Below, in pieces: positions 56,901-63,361 of a stretch of 64,000 nucleotides of DNA. The stretch's first letter is position 1. The number at the start of each line of letters is the position of its first letter. Position numbers and translations under genes: made by a program. Source of the DNA: Actinomycetes bacterium (GTDB lineage: Bacteria; Actinomycetota; Actinomycetes; S36-B12; CAIYMF01); NCBI GenBank assembly GCA_029781935.1, contig JAKOVT010000077.1, positions 1 to 64,000 on the forward strand, given 5' to 3'. The notes under the pieces were generated by a model. The model searched no databases. It had not been told where the DNA came from and worked only from the letters and a program-made list of their open reading frames with translations.

Positions 56901-58883
56901 CAGACCTGCACCGCCACCTACACCGTGACCCAGGCCGACGTCGACGCCGGCTCGATCACCAACACGGCGACGGCGCACGCGACCCCGCCGGTCGGTGGCC
57001 CGTTCACCCAGCCCTCGACCGCCACCGTCACCACCGACACGAGCGCCGGACTCGGCTTCACCAAGACCGCGTCACCCACCTCGGGCGTGAAGGTCGGCGA
57101 CGTCGTCACCTACACGTTCACCGGCACCAACACCGGCTCGGTGTCGGTCCACGGCGTCACGGTCACCGACCCGATGAGCGGCCTGTCCGCGATCTCGTGC
57201 ACGCCGGCGACCCCGGCGACGCTCGCGCCGAACGCGACGATCACCTGCCACGCCACCCACACGGTCACGCAGGCGGACGTCGACGCCGGCTCGATCGTGA
57301 ACACCGCGACGATCGGCGGGCTCGACCCGTCGGGCGCGCCGGTGACGAACACGGCCGGTGCGACCGTCACCACCGACAACTCGGCGAGCATCGCGTTGAG
57401 CAAGGCGGCGACGCCGACCAGCAACGTCGGACTCGGCGACGTCGTCACCTACACCATGACGGCCACGAACACCGGCTCGGTCTCGCTGCACGGCGTGACC
57501 GTGACCGACCCGATGCCGGGCCTCTCGGCGCTCACCTGCACGCCGGCGGCAGGCGGGACGCTGGCCGCCGGTGCCACCATGACCTGCACCGCCACGCACA
57601 CGGTCACGCAGGCCGACGTCGACGCCGGCACCATCGTCAACACGGCGACGGTCGACGCGCTCGATCCGCAGAACGTCCCGGTGAACGACAGCGCGAGCCG
57701 CACGGTCCTCGTCGGCCAGCGCTCGAGCCTCTCGCTCGTGAAGACGGCCGCCCCGGCGGTCGACGTCGGCGCGGGCGACACCGTCACCTACTCGTTCCTG
57801 GTCACCAACACCGGCAGCGTCTCGGCGCACGACGTGGTCGTCACCGATCCGATGCCCGGCCTCTCGGCGCTCACCTGCACCCCGGCGGCGCCTGCGGTGC
57901 TGAGCCCCGGCGCCACGATGACCTGCACCGCGACCTACGTCGTCACCCAGGCCGACGTGAACGCCGGCTCGATCGTGAACACCGCGACCGCGAGCGGGCT
58001 CGACCCCGCGAACAACCCGGTGGCCGACTCGGCGAGCGCCACGGTCACCGCGAACCAGGTCACCGCGCTCTCGTTCACCAAGACCGCCGCGCCCGCGACC
58101 GGGGTCAAGCCCGGTCAGGTCGTCACCTACACCATGACCACGCGCAACACCGGCACGGTGACGGTCGACAACGTGACGATCGCCGACCCGATGCCCGGCC
58201 TCTCGCCGCTCGACTGCACGCCGGCCCAGGGCGCGAGCCTCGCCCCTGGCGCCTCGATGACCTGCACGGCCACCTACACGGTGACCGCGGCGGACGTCGA
58301 CGCCGGTCGCATCGACAACACCGCGACGGTGTCGGGCGACAGCATCAACGGCCACCCGGCGTCCAACGCCTCGACTGCGATCGTCCCGACCGCCACGAGT
58401 GCCGACGTCGACCTGAGCAAGAAGCTGGCGAGCAGCGCCGACGGCGTGGCGACCTGGGTCCTCACCGTGACCAACACCGGCACCGGGCCGTACCCGGGTC
58501 CGTTCACGGTCACCGACCCGCTGCCGGACGGCCTGCTCTTCCAGTCCGCCGCCGGCGACGGGTGGGCGTGCACCGGCACCACGACGATCAGCTGCACGCA
58601 CACCGACGCCCTCCCCGTGGGCGGCGCCGCGAGCGTCACGATCGTCACGCAGGTCACCGGCTCCGGCTCGATCACCAACACCGCGTCGATGGACGTGGGC
58701 GGCAAGGCGGTCGAGTCGGCGGCGAAGGTCCCGGCGCCGACCGGTGGGTTCGCGTTCACCGGCGCCGAGGCCGAGCGCTACGCCCTCGTCGGCCTCTTCC
58801 TGATCCTCGCCGGCTGGTTCGTCGTGTTCACCTCCCGAAAGAAGCGTCACACCCTGAGCCGCCCGGACACCGACAGATTCTGA
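47943..58883 (+). CDS. Giant (3646 aa) repetitive surface protein: Gly-rich domain, DUF11-like domains, 5x ~117-aa repeats, ~20x ~111-aa DUF11/DUF7507-like repeats, C-terminal FAFTG-TM-RKKR anchor
   Basis: Single uninterrupted frame of 10.9 kb; signal-like N-terminus; repeated xLTKTASPxxGVVAGDVVTYTFxxxNTGTVTLHxVTVTDPMxGLSAITCTPAAPATLAPxATxxCTATYTVTQADVDAGSIVNTAT; C-terminus FAFTGAEAERYALVGLFLILAGWFVVFTSRKKR. Confidence 0.93.
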   Translation: MPKALLVNGQTRPFARGRRGRAILQVIALTMLAVPASTIPVDGPARIAGADPAPAPTNVTKTTAGALTAGTVPDGVCKATVTAVGGGGASSSAATGASGLGGSGASITATFRVVPGQSYGGTVGAGAAAPTAGASGTAPGGAGDGSGGAGGTIVSDHRGGGGGGGTSVSFAGTKVLVAGGGGGGGAAHQTTPVGVGAAGGGGFTGIGAGLVAIGGTGNSGSDGTNTVTGGTGGQAAAGGAGGTNSGSASYNGVAGTAGGNGGNGGPDQNYDSGGGGGGGFTGGGGGASTVGQSLTGGGGGGGASWVRGTSVDAAATVPTGITGASGPATPTGTAAGNTGSIAITWLPCQYDLALTKTVSPASVNAGGKATWTVTVKNNGPDVMTRGDTVTLTDTLPAGPNGAPTPAYKVTGFTVTAGTSSGGLASGTLTCSGVTVGSAMPSSTTCSRAYSAPGAGGAPSGSTRGLDVGEQITITYEQVISSQAGCSTITNTATVKDRPGSTFTPTTDTVNTPLTINCYDLAVTKSAAVSTVEAGQSVTWTVTVTNNGPGPMSGPDDTITNPLIVTETFPGSGVGTSTLTGSTGGAGTCTLVTSTVTCTAGLAAGASQTLTFSTPVNAGTANNTVLTNTATVTDFKSGDSNDSASASVTVKAKPTLNLAKSVVSRANAADQFTVAIKNGATTTASATTSGAGTSASTGATTLSSGTTYTLTDAMAAGSTSVIGQYTKSISCSNSTAGSATVLPSGAGTSFTVTPQAGDAITCTYSNSPTPPTLTLAKSVSSRWNAADQFTVAIKNGATTTASATTSGTGTSATTAATAVTAGTTYTLTEAMAAGSSSTLADYTGSIACTNATTGTGTTLPSGTGTSFSITPAAGDAITCTITNAPGPHLTLLKSVGSRVVAADQFTVAVKNGATTVSSGTTTGTGTSASTGSTALAAGTTYTLTDAMAAGSTSTTSDYLSSISCSNTASGSPTTLPSGSGTSFSVTPTTGDVITCTITNTAKPHITFVKSIASRFAAADQFTVSITHGATTDASATTSGTGATATTGSTALTAGTTYSLSEAMAGGSSSALSDYLGSVSCTNTASGSSTVLPNGTGTSFSVIPANGDNITCTLTNTSRPHLTLNKSITARANSADQFVIQVKNGASLINAATTTGTGTTTSTGATNLATGTSYTLTEAMASGSVSVLGQYAPSIACSNTASGSSTVLPSGSGTSWTVTPLSATDNITCTITNTPGTASLGLTKSASPSSGVNVGATVTYTYGVTNTGTLPLTNVTVTDPHTGLSAITCSPAQGSTLAAGATMSCTATYTVTQTDVDAGSIVNIGTVTGKDPSNNTVTKIAGATVTAAQSASFALSKSASPSTGVVAGDTVTYTISGSNNGTVTLHSVSVSDPLVSGLSCTPTTPATLAPAATISCTGTHVVTQAEVDAGSFVNTATISGLSPSNTPVAKTATATVTASAASSLSLTKSATPTSGVVAGDSVGYTISGRNTGAVTLHNVTVSDPLVSGLTCTPAAPATLAPNATISCTGTHVVTQAEVDAGSFVNTATISGLTPTNGPVSKTANATVTAATTASLSLTKSASPNSGVVAGSTVTYTISGRNTGVVTLHNVAVSDPLVSGLSCTPTTPATLAPNATISCTGTHVVTQAEVNAGSFVNTATVNGLTPTNAPVSKTASATVTATQTASLGLTKVATPNTNVVVGDVVTYTYTGSNTGTVTLHNVTVTDPHAGLSTIGCTPAAPATLAPNATISCTATYTVTQADVDAGSIVNTGTISGLDPANAAVSKTAGATVTPRQNASLSLTKTASPNANVVAGTVVTYSFAGRNTGDVTLHHVGVTDPMSGLSGVSCSPAAPATLAPNATIACTATYTVTQADVDAGSIHNTATISGQTPANVLVSASGAATVGADQTASLGLTKTATPATGVVAGDTVTYTITGTNTGTVTLHNVTVSDPFAGALSCAPVPPVSLAPTATITCTATHVVTQAEVDAGSFVNTATISGLSPTNGPVTKNASKTVTANQTATLGLTKSATPSSNVVAGDVVTYAFHATNTGTVTLHNVAVTDPMSGLSAVSCTPAAPATLAPGAAIDCTATYTVTQADVDAGSIHNTATASGLSPANAPVTTNASKTVTAKQVASVGFVKSGTPDGVVAGQVVTYTLTGTNTGTVTLYHVTVTDPMSGLSAVACVPAAPATLAPGGTITCTATYTVTQADVDAGSIVNTATIHGLDPGDTPVTKSAGTTIHADQVASLAFTKTASPNNNVVAGDVVTYTFHGTNTGTVTVHHVTVTDPMSGLSAITCLPAAPATLAPNATITCTATRTVTQADVDAGSIVNTATVGGLDPNGTPVTQTASTTVTADQSAGLALTKTASPTSGVVAGDVVTYSFHGANTGHVTLHGVTVTDPMGGLSAITCTPGAPATLAPNATIDCTATYTVTQADVDAGSIANTATVSGRTPGNLPVSQDAAATVTADQAASLSLTKTASPDTGVGAGDVVTFSIHGANTGSVTLHGVHVTDTLPGVSALACSPTLPTSLAPGATVDCTATYTIAQADVDAGGLTNHADVTGLDPSGATVTQGADATVSALQVESLGLTKTASPTGGVVAGDVVTYTFTATNTGTVTAHSVTVSDPMPGLSPLTCSPAAGAALAPLGTMACTATYTVTQADVDAGSIVNTAGVLGTAPNGDPIGDTAGATVTTASSSDLTFSKSATPVTGVVAGDVVTYSFHGTNTGAVTLHGVTVTDAMPGLSAIGCTPAAPAHLAPGASIDCTATHTVTQADVDAGTIQNTATLSGLTPTNVPVTRNASFTVTPSHAAGLSLTKSASPSSGVVAGDVVTYTMTATNTGATTLDPVTVSDGLVGMSPLSCTPANGSGLAPGASITCTGDDTVTQADVDAGSIHNTADVTGLDPSSNPVHATATATVTAQTTNSLGFTKTASPSSGVVAGDVVTYTFTTHNTGTTTLHAVAVTDPKPGLSAITCTPGAPAMLAPGATQTCTATYTVTQADVDAGSITNTATAHATPPVGGPFTQPSTATVTTDTSAGLGFTKTASPTSGVKVGDVVTYTFTGTNTGSVSVHGVTVTDPMSGLSAISCTPATPATLAPNATITCHATHTVTQADVDAGSIVNTATIGGLDPSGAPVTNTAGATVTTDNSASIALSKAATPTSNVGLGDVVTYTMTATNTGSVSLHGVTVTDPMPGLSALTCTPAAGGTLAAGATMTCTATHTVTQADVDAGTIVNTATVDALDPQNVPVNDSASRTVLVGQRSSLSLVKTAAPAVDVGAGDTVTYSFLVTNTGSVSAHDVVVTDPMPGLSALTCTPAAPAVLSPGATMTCTATYVVTQADVNAGSIVNTATASGLDPANNPVADSASATVTANQVTALSFTKTAAPATGVKPGQVVTYTMTTRNTGTVTVDNVTIADPMPGLSPLDCTPAQGASLAPGASMTCTATYTVTAADVDAGRIDNTATVSGDSINGHPASNASTAIVPTATSADVDLSKKLASSADGVATWVLTVTNTGTGPYPGPFTVTDPLPDGLLFQSAAGDGWACTGTTTISCTHTDALPVGGAASVTIVTQVTGSGSITNTASMDVGGKAVESAAKVPAPTGGFAFTGAEAERYALVGLFLILAGWFVVFTSRKKRHTLSRPDTDRF
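49900..51645 (+). repeat. 5 tandem coding repeats of ~117 aa (SpaA/prealbumin-like by appearance)
   Basis: Copies begin PTLNLAKSVVSR, PTLTLAKSVSSR, PHLTLLKSVGSR, PHITFVKSIASR, PHLTLNKSITAR, each followed by xADQFxxxxxxGA. Confidence 0.85.
51646..58390 (+). repeat. About 20 tandem coding repeats of ~111 aa (~334 bp) of DUF11/DUF7507-like type
   Basis: Counted by the recurring L(T/S)K(T/S)A(S/T)P...NTG...DP...TVTQADVDAGSIVNTAT pattern. Confidence 0.88.
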
Positions 58884-58906
58884 GCCGCCCGGACACCGAC
58901 AAATTC
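58855..58906 (+). repeat. 26-bp tandem duplication spanning the stop codon of the giant gene
   Basis: TGAGCCGCCCGGACACCGACAGATTC (58855-58880) and TGAGCCGCCCGGACACCGACAAATTC (58881-58906), one mismatch. Confidence 0.95.
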
Positions 58907-58986
58907 TGAGCCGCCCGGACGTCCCGGCACCGGACTGATAGCCCGGTACCGGGACTCCCGGCGACGAGCGCTCTTGGAGCGGCTCA
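58907..58986. repeat. ~80-bp palindromic element, copy A
   Basis: Ends TGAGCCGC/GCGGCTCA; inner stem 58921-58933 / 58943-58955 around loop ACTGATAGC. Confidence 0.9.
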
Positions 58987-58998
58987 GCCATCAAACCC

Positions 58999-59076
58999 TG
59001 AGCCGCCCGGACGTCCTGGCGCCGGACTGATAGCCCGGTGCCGGGACTCCTGGCAGTCGACGCCTGGAGCGGCTCA
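58999..59076. repeat. ~78-bp palindromic element, copy B
   Basis: Same ends and loop as copy A; inner stem 59013-59025 / 59035-59047. Confidence 0.9.
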
Positions 59077-59083
59077 GCCATCG

Positions 59084-59121
59084 CGCGTTCCGGTGACCCG
59101 CTGGAGGGGTCCCGGAACGCG
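59084..59121. promoter_or_regulatory. Bulged hairpin upstream of the sulfatase gene
   Basis: CGCGTTCCGG(T)GACCC - 7-nt loop - GGGTCCCGGAACGCG; 15 bp with one bulged T. Confidence 0.55.
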
Positions 59122-59151
59122 GGATGCGCAGTGGCCGTAACCTCCGCGCTC

Positions 59152-61443
59152 ATGACTGAGTTCGGCGGCGTGATCGGTGACAGCTGGCGGGAGTCGACGG
59201 CGTGGTGGCCGCCGGATCCGGAACCGCCCGCGGGCGCGCCCAACGTCGTGCTGATCGTGCTCGACGACGTCGGCTACGCCCAGCTCGGCTGCTACGGCTC
59301 CGACATCGCGACGCCGGTGATCGACGGACTGGCCGACGGTGGTGTCCGCCTCACCCGGTTCCACACCACCGCGCTCTGCTCCCCCACCCGTGCGTGCCTG
59401 CTCACCGGGCGCAACCACCACTCCAACGGCATGGCACGCGTCGCCGACCTCGCCGTCGGCTTCCCCGGGTACAACGGCATCATCCCGCGGGAGAACGGCT
59501 TCCTCTCCGAGATCCTCGCGACGCACGGCTACGTGCCCCTCGCGGTCGGCAAGTGGCACCTCACCCCGCAGGACGAGATCCACTTCGCCGCGCCACGCGA
59601 TTCGTGGCCGTGCGGACGCGGGTTCCGCCACTGGTACGGGTTCCACGGCGGTGAGACCCACCAGTTCGTGCCGAGTCTCTTCCGCGACCACACCGCGATC
59701 CGGCCCCTGGCGACGCCGGCCGAGGGGTACCACCTCACCGAGGACCTCGCCGACCAGGCGATCGGGATGCTCCACGCGCTGCGGTCGGCCGAGCCCGACG
59801 CGCCGTTCTACCTCCACTTCGCGACGGGTGCCTGCCACTCGCCGCACCACGCGCCCGAGGAGTACCGCGAGCGGTACCGCGGTCGGTTCGACGACGGATG
59901 GGACGTCTGGCGCGAGCGCACGTTCGCGCGTCAGCAGACCATGGGACTGCTGCCGGAGGAGACCACGCTGTCGCCCCGGCCCCACTGGGTGCCGGCGTGG
60001 GACGACCTCGAGCCGGAGGACCGCGCGGTCGCCGCCCGGTTCATGGAGTGCTTCGCCGCGTTCCTCAGCCACACCGACGAGCAGATCGGCCGGGTGCTCG
60101 ACGCGATCGAGGCGCTCGGGGAGATGGAGAACACCATCGTCGTGCTCGTCTCCGACAACGGCGCGTCGTCCGAGGGCGGCGTGCTCGGATCGATCAACGA
60201 CGCGCGCATATGGAACGGCGTGCCCGCGGGCCCGAACGAGCTCCGCCGCCGCATCGACGAGATCGGCACCGAGACCGCCCACAACAACTACCCCTGGGGC
60301 TGGACCATGGCGGGCAACACGCCGTTCCGGCGCTGGAAGCGGGAGGTGCACGAGGGTGGGATCGCCGATCCGTGCATCCTGCACTGGCCGCGCGGGATCG
60401 CGGCACGCGGCGAGCGACGATCGCAGTTCGCGCACGCCATCGACGTCCTGCCGACGCTGCTCGAGCTGATCGGCGTCGACCCGCCGGCCGAGCTCGCCGG
60501 CGTTCGCCAGTCGCCGATCGAGGGCACGAGCTTCGCCTACCTCCTCGACGCGCCCGACGCGCCCGAGCGCCACACCACCCAGTACTTCGAGATGCTCGGC
60601 TCGCGCGGCATCTACCACGAGGGATGGAAGGCGGTGACGTTCAAGCCGCTCGGCGCGATGTACGACGACGGCCTCGATCCCGACGCGCCGTTCGCCGACG
60701 ACGAGTGGGAGCTCTACGACGTGCGCGTCGACCCGACCGAGACGCGCGACCTCGCCGCGGAGGAACCCGAGCGGCTCGCCACCATGATCGACCTCTGGTG
60801 GACCGAGGCCCGGCGGTACCAGGTCCTCCCGCTCGACAACCGGCCCGTCGCCGCGCTCCTCTCGCCCCGACGACCGTTCCAGGACCGGACGTCGGCGATC
60901 TACCGCCCGTCGGACCAGTGGGTGCCGGAGGAGAACGCGATCAACGTGCGGGCCCGCACGCACGAGCTGCGCGCGCACCTCACCGTCGAACTCGAGGGCG
61001 GCCCCCCCGAGGGCGTCCTGCTCGCGATGGGGACGGTGCTCGGCGGCTGGTCGTTCCACCTGCTGGACGGCCGTCCGCGCTACGTCTCCAACTACGTCGG
61101 CCGCGACACCTACGTCGTGACCGCGGAGGAGGCCGTGGGGCCCGGCGCGCACGTGGTCACGATGCGCTTCGACGCACGACCCGACCTCTCGGGCACCGTC
61201 CACCTGCTCATCGACGGGCGCGAGGTGGGCACCGGCGAGGTTGCCCGCACCACGCCCGTCCGCCACTCGATCGCGGGCGGTGGGATCACCTGCGGCTGGG
61301 AACAAGGGCCGCCGGTCGGTCCCGGCTACGCCGCGCCGTTCGAGTGCACCGCGCGCCTCGACCGCGTGGAGGTCGAGGTCCTCACCGCCGCCCCGCCCGT
61401 CGACCCCGAGGCGCACCTCGCCGCGGTCATGGCCGAGCAGTAG
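59152..61443 (+). CDS. Arylsulfatase-type sulfatase
   Basis: NVVLIVLDDVGYAQLGCYGSDIATP, LCSPTRACLLTGRNHHSNGM (CxPxR), VVLVSDNGASSEGG. Confidence 0.95.
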   Translation: MTEFGGVIGDSWRESTAWWPPDPEPPAGAPNVVLIVLDDVGYAQLGCYGSDIATPVIDGLADGGVRLTRFHTTALCSPTRACLLTGRNHHSNGMARVADLAVGFPGYNGIIPRENGFLSEILATHGYVPLAVGKWHLTPQDEIHFAAPRDSWPCGRGFRHWYGFHGGETHQFVPSLFRDHTAIRPLATPAEGYHLTEDLADQAIGMLHALRSAEPDAPFYLHFATGACHSPHHAPEEYRERYRGRFDDGWDVWRERTFARQQTMGLLPEETTLSPRPHWVPAWDDLEPEDRAVAARFMECFAAFLSHTDEQIGRVLDAIEALGEMENTIVVLVSDNGASSEGGVLGSINDARIWNGVPAGPNELRRRIDEIGTETAHNNYPWGWTMAGNTPFRRWKREVHEGGIADPCILHWPRGIAARGERRSQFAHAIDVLPTLLELIGVDPPAELAGVRQSPIEGTSFAYLLDAPDAPERHTTQYFEMLGSRGIYHEGWKAVTFKPLGAMYDDGLDPDAPFADDEWELYDVRVDPTETRDLAAEEPERLATMIDLWWTEARRYQVLPLDNRPVAALLSPRRPFQDRTSAIYRPSDQWVPEENAINVRARTHELRAHLTVELEGGPPEGVLLAMGTVLGGWSFHLLDGRPRYVSNYVGRDTYVVTAEEAVGPGAHVVTMRFDARPDLSGTVHLLIDGREVGTGEVARTTPVRHSIAGGGITCGWEQGPPVGPGYAAPFECTARLDRVEVEVLTAAPPVDPEAHLAAVMAEQ

Positions 61444-61486
61444 CGCCGCCCCTCCCCATCCGACGCGCGAACCGCGCCCAAAGAGA

Positions 61487-61510
61487 ACCGCTTTGCGCGC
61501 GCAAAGCGGT
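61487..61510. terminator. 24-bp perfect palindrome between convergent genes, bidirectional terminator candidate
   Basis: ACCGCTTTGCGCGCGCAAAGCGGT; lies between + sulfatase stop 61443 and - LLM stop 61556. Confidence 0.6.
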
Positions 61511-61555
61511 CCGGAAAGGTCGCGATTCGCGCGTGGGTTCGGCCGCCGAGGCGAC

Positions 61556-62605
61556 TCAGGCGTCGCGCAGGGCGGCGGCGAGCACGCCGAAGCGGTCGAA
61601 CGTGGCGCGGTCGGAGCGGTACGTGAGCCCGGCGTGGTACAGGACGGGCTGGACGTCGAGGCCGGCGGCGCGCAAGGGCTGCATCCGCTGCGCGATCCGG
61701 TCGGGCATCTCCGCCCACGCGCCCTCGACCATGAAGTGCCCGAGGATCTCGTCGTCGATCACCGCGCCCATGCCGGCCATGTCACCGGCCTTCTGTGCGG
61801 CGCGCAGCGCCTCGGTCGTGCCCGGCCGGCCGATCTGCTCGAAGACGAACGAGTAGTTCGGCGTCGAGCCGTAGAAGCCGACCATCGTGCGCGTGGTCTC
61901 GCGCCACTGCGCCCGCTCCTCCGCGGTGTCGCCGGCCGCGGTGAACACCGGCACGAACGCGGTGAAGCCGTCGAGCGATCCGGATCCGTGGCCGCGGACC
62001 CGCCCCTCACGCAGGTTCGGCAGGAGCGTCGTCTCGTGATAGGTCGGCGAGTTGAGCGGGTGCACGTGGACGCCGTCGGCGACCTCACCGCTCATGCGCA
62101 GCATCCACGGGTTGACCGCGGCGAGGTCGACGGTCGGGTCCGCGACGTCGATCGGTCCCGGGGACCACATCGCCGGCAGCAGCGAGAGGTCGTAGAAGTC
62201 GCCGTGGTGGTCGAGCTTCCCGCCGCGGAAGCCGGCGAAGCACGCCTTCACCGCGAGCACGTAGTCGCGCAGCCGTGGTCCCGGGTGCTCGAACTCGGAG
62301 CCGTAGCGGCGCTCGATGTGCGCACGCACCTGGGTTCCCAGCCCGAGCCGGAACCGGCCGCCGGTGGTCTCCGCGAGCTCCCACGCCGTCGCCGCCGTCA
62401 CCATCGGACTCCGCGGGAACGCCACCGCGACGCCGGTCGCGTAGTCGAGGTCGAGCCCCGCCGCCGCCGCGGCACCGACCGAGAGGTACGGCGTCCGGCC
62501 GGACTCGGTCACCACCAGGCCGGCGAAGCCCGCCGCCGCGGCGGCGCGGGCCTGATCGACGAAGCGGTCGAGCCGCTGCCCGCCGGTCATCACGTGGACC
62601 TTCAT
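61556..62605 (-). CDS. LLM-class F420-dependent-type oxidoreductase
   Basis: MKVHVMTGGQRLDRFVDQARAAAAAGFAGLVVTESGRTPYLS..., ETTGGRFRLGLGTQVRAHIERRYG. Confidence 0.9.
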   Translation of the reverse strand: MKVHVMTGGQRLDRFVDQARAAAAAGFAGLVVTESGRTPYLSVGAAAAAGLDLDYATGVAVAFPRSPMVTAATAWELAETTGGRFRLGLGTQVRAHIERRYGSEFEHPGPRLRDYVLAVKACFAGFRGGKLDHHGDFYDLSLLPAMWSPGPIDVADPTVDLAAVNPWMLRMSGEVADGVHVHPLNSPTYHETTLLPNLREGRVRGHGSGSLDGFTAFVPVFTAAGDTAEERAQWRETTRTMVGFYGSTPNYSFVFEQIGRPGTTEALRAAQKAGDMAGMGAVIDDEILGHFMVEGAWAEMPDRIAQRMQPLRAAGLDVQPVLYHAGLTYRSDRATFDRFGVLAAALRDA

Positions 62606-62767
62606 CCGTCTGCTCCTCGTCGTGGGCGCGCCCGGCGGCGCGGCGCCGCCACGTTGGCGTGCACCACGTCGAATGCGCAATCCCGCCGGAGGTCGACGCC
62701 CGCGGTCATTCAAGAAGAACCCCGCATACAGTCGATATCCGTACAAGAACCTCAGGAGGTCCGGTTC

Positions 62768-63334
62768 ATGCAGCAAGGGATCGGCGCGTTCCTCCGCGCC
62801 AAGGTCGCCGTCGCCGTCGTGGCGTTCGTCTCGCTCACCGGGGTCGCCGCGGCTGCGGCCGTGGTCGACACGCCCGGCTCGCCGCCGCCCGGCGACGGGG
62901 TGACGACCACCAGCACGACCTCCGCAGTGCCGGGTGACGACACCACGACCACCACTACCAGCCTGCCGGTGGACGAGTCGACCACCACCACGACGACTCA
63001 TCCCGCCGGCGCGGACCCGGCGGCGCCGACCCCGGCGTGCGAGACGCACGGCGCGCGGGTGTCGAAGGTCGCGCACGACACGCCGCCCGGGCCCGGCCAC
63101 GGCGCGGCCGTGTCCGCCGCCGCCCACGACCACGAGGGCGAGTGCGAGCCGGACGGTACCGAGGCGACCACCCCGCCGCCGCCGTCGTCGTCGGCACCGA
63201 TGGCCGGAGACGACGGGCCGGAGCCGGAGTCGGAGCACCCCGGCGGGCCGACCGCATCGCCCACCGGTGGCGCGCCGACGCCGGCGGTCGAGCGCGGCGG
63301 TCACGGCGACCGCGGAGGTCACGGAGGCGACTGA
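62768..63334 (+). CDS. Small secreted Thr-rich, His-rich protein
   Basis: AGGAGGT 8 nt before ATG 62768; signal/TM VAVAVVAFVSLTGVAAAAA; twin HGxxVSxxAHD segments; C-terminal GGHGDRGGHGGD. Confidence 0.75.
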   Translation: MQQGIGAFLRAKVAVAVVAFVSLTGVAAAAAVVDTPGSPPPGDGVTTTSTTSAVPGDDTTTTTTSLPVDESTTTTTTHPAGADPAAPTPACETHGARVSKVAHDTPPGPGHGAAVSAAAHDHEGECEPDGTEATTPPPPSSSAPMAGDDGPEPESEHPGGPTASPTGGAPTPAVERGGHGDRGGHGGD

Positions 63335-63361
63335 CGCCGAGCGGGCCTAGAGTCGCCGGCC

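Noticed and set aside
51646-58390. CRISPR-like or satellite array
   Set aside because: Period ~334 bp, divergent and in frame throughout; it is a protein-coding repeat, not a direct-repeat/spacer array.
51675-59243. Many long minus-strand and alternate-frame ORFs opposite the giant gene
   Set aside because: They repeat with the same ~334-bp period as the plus-strand repeats and are compositionally shadow translations.
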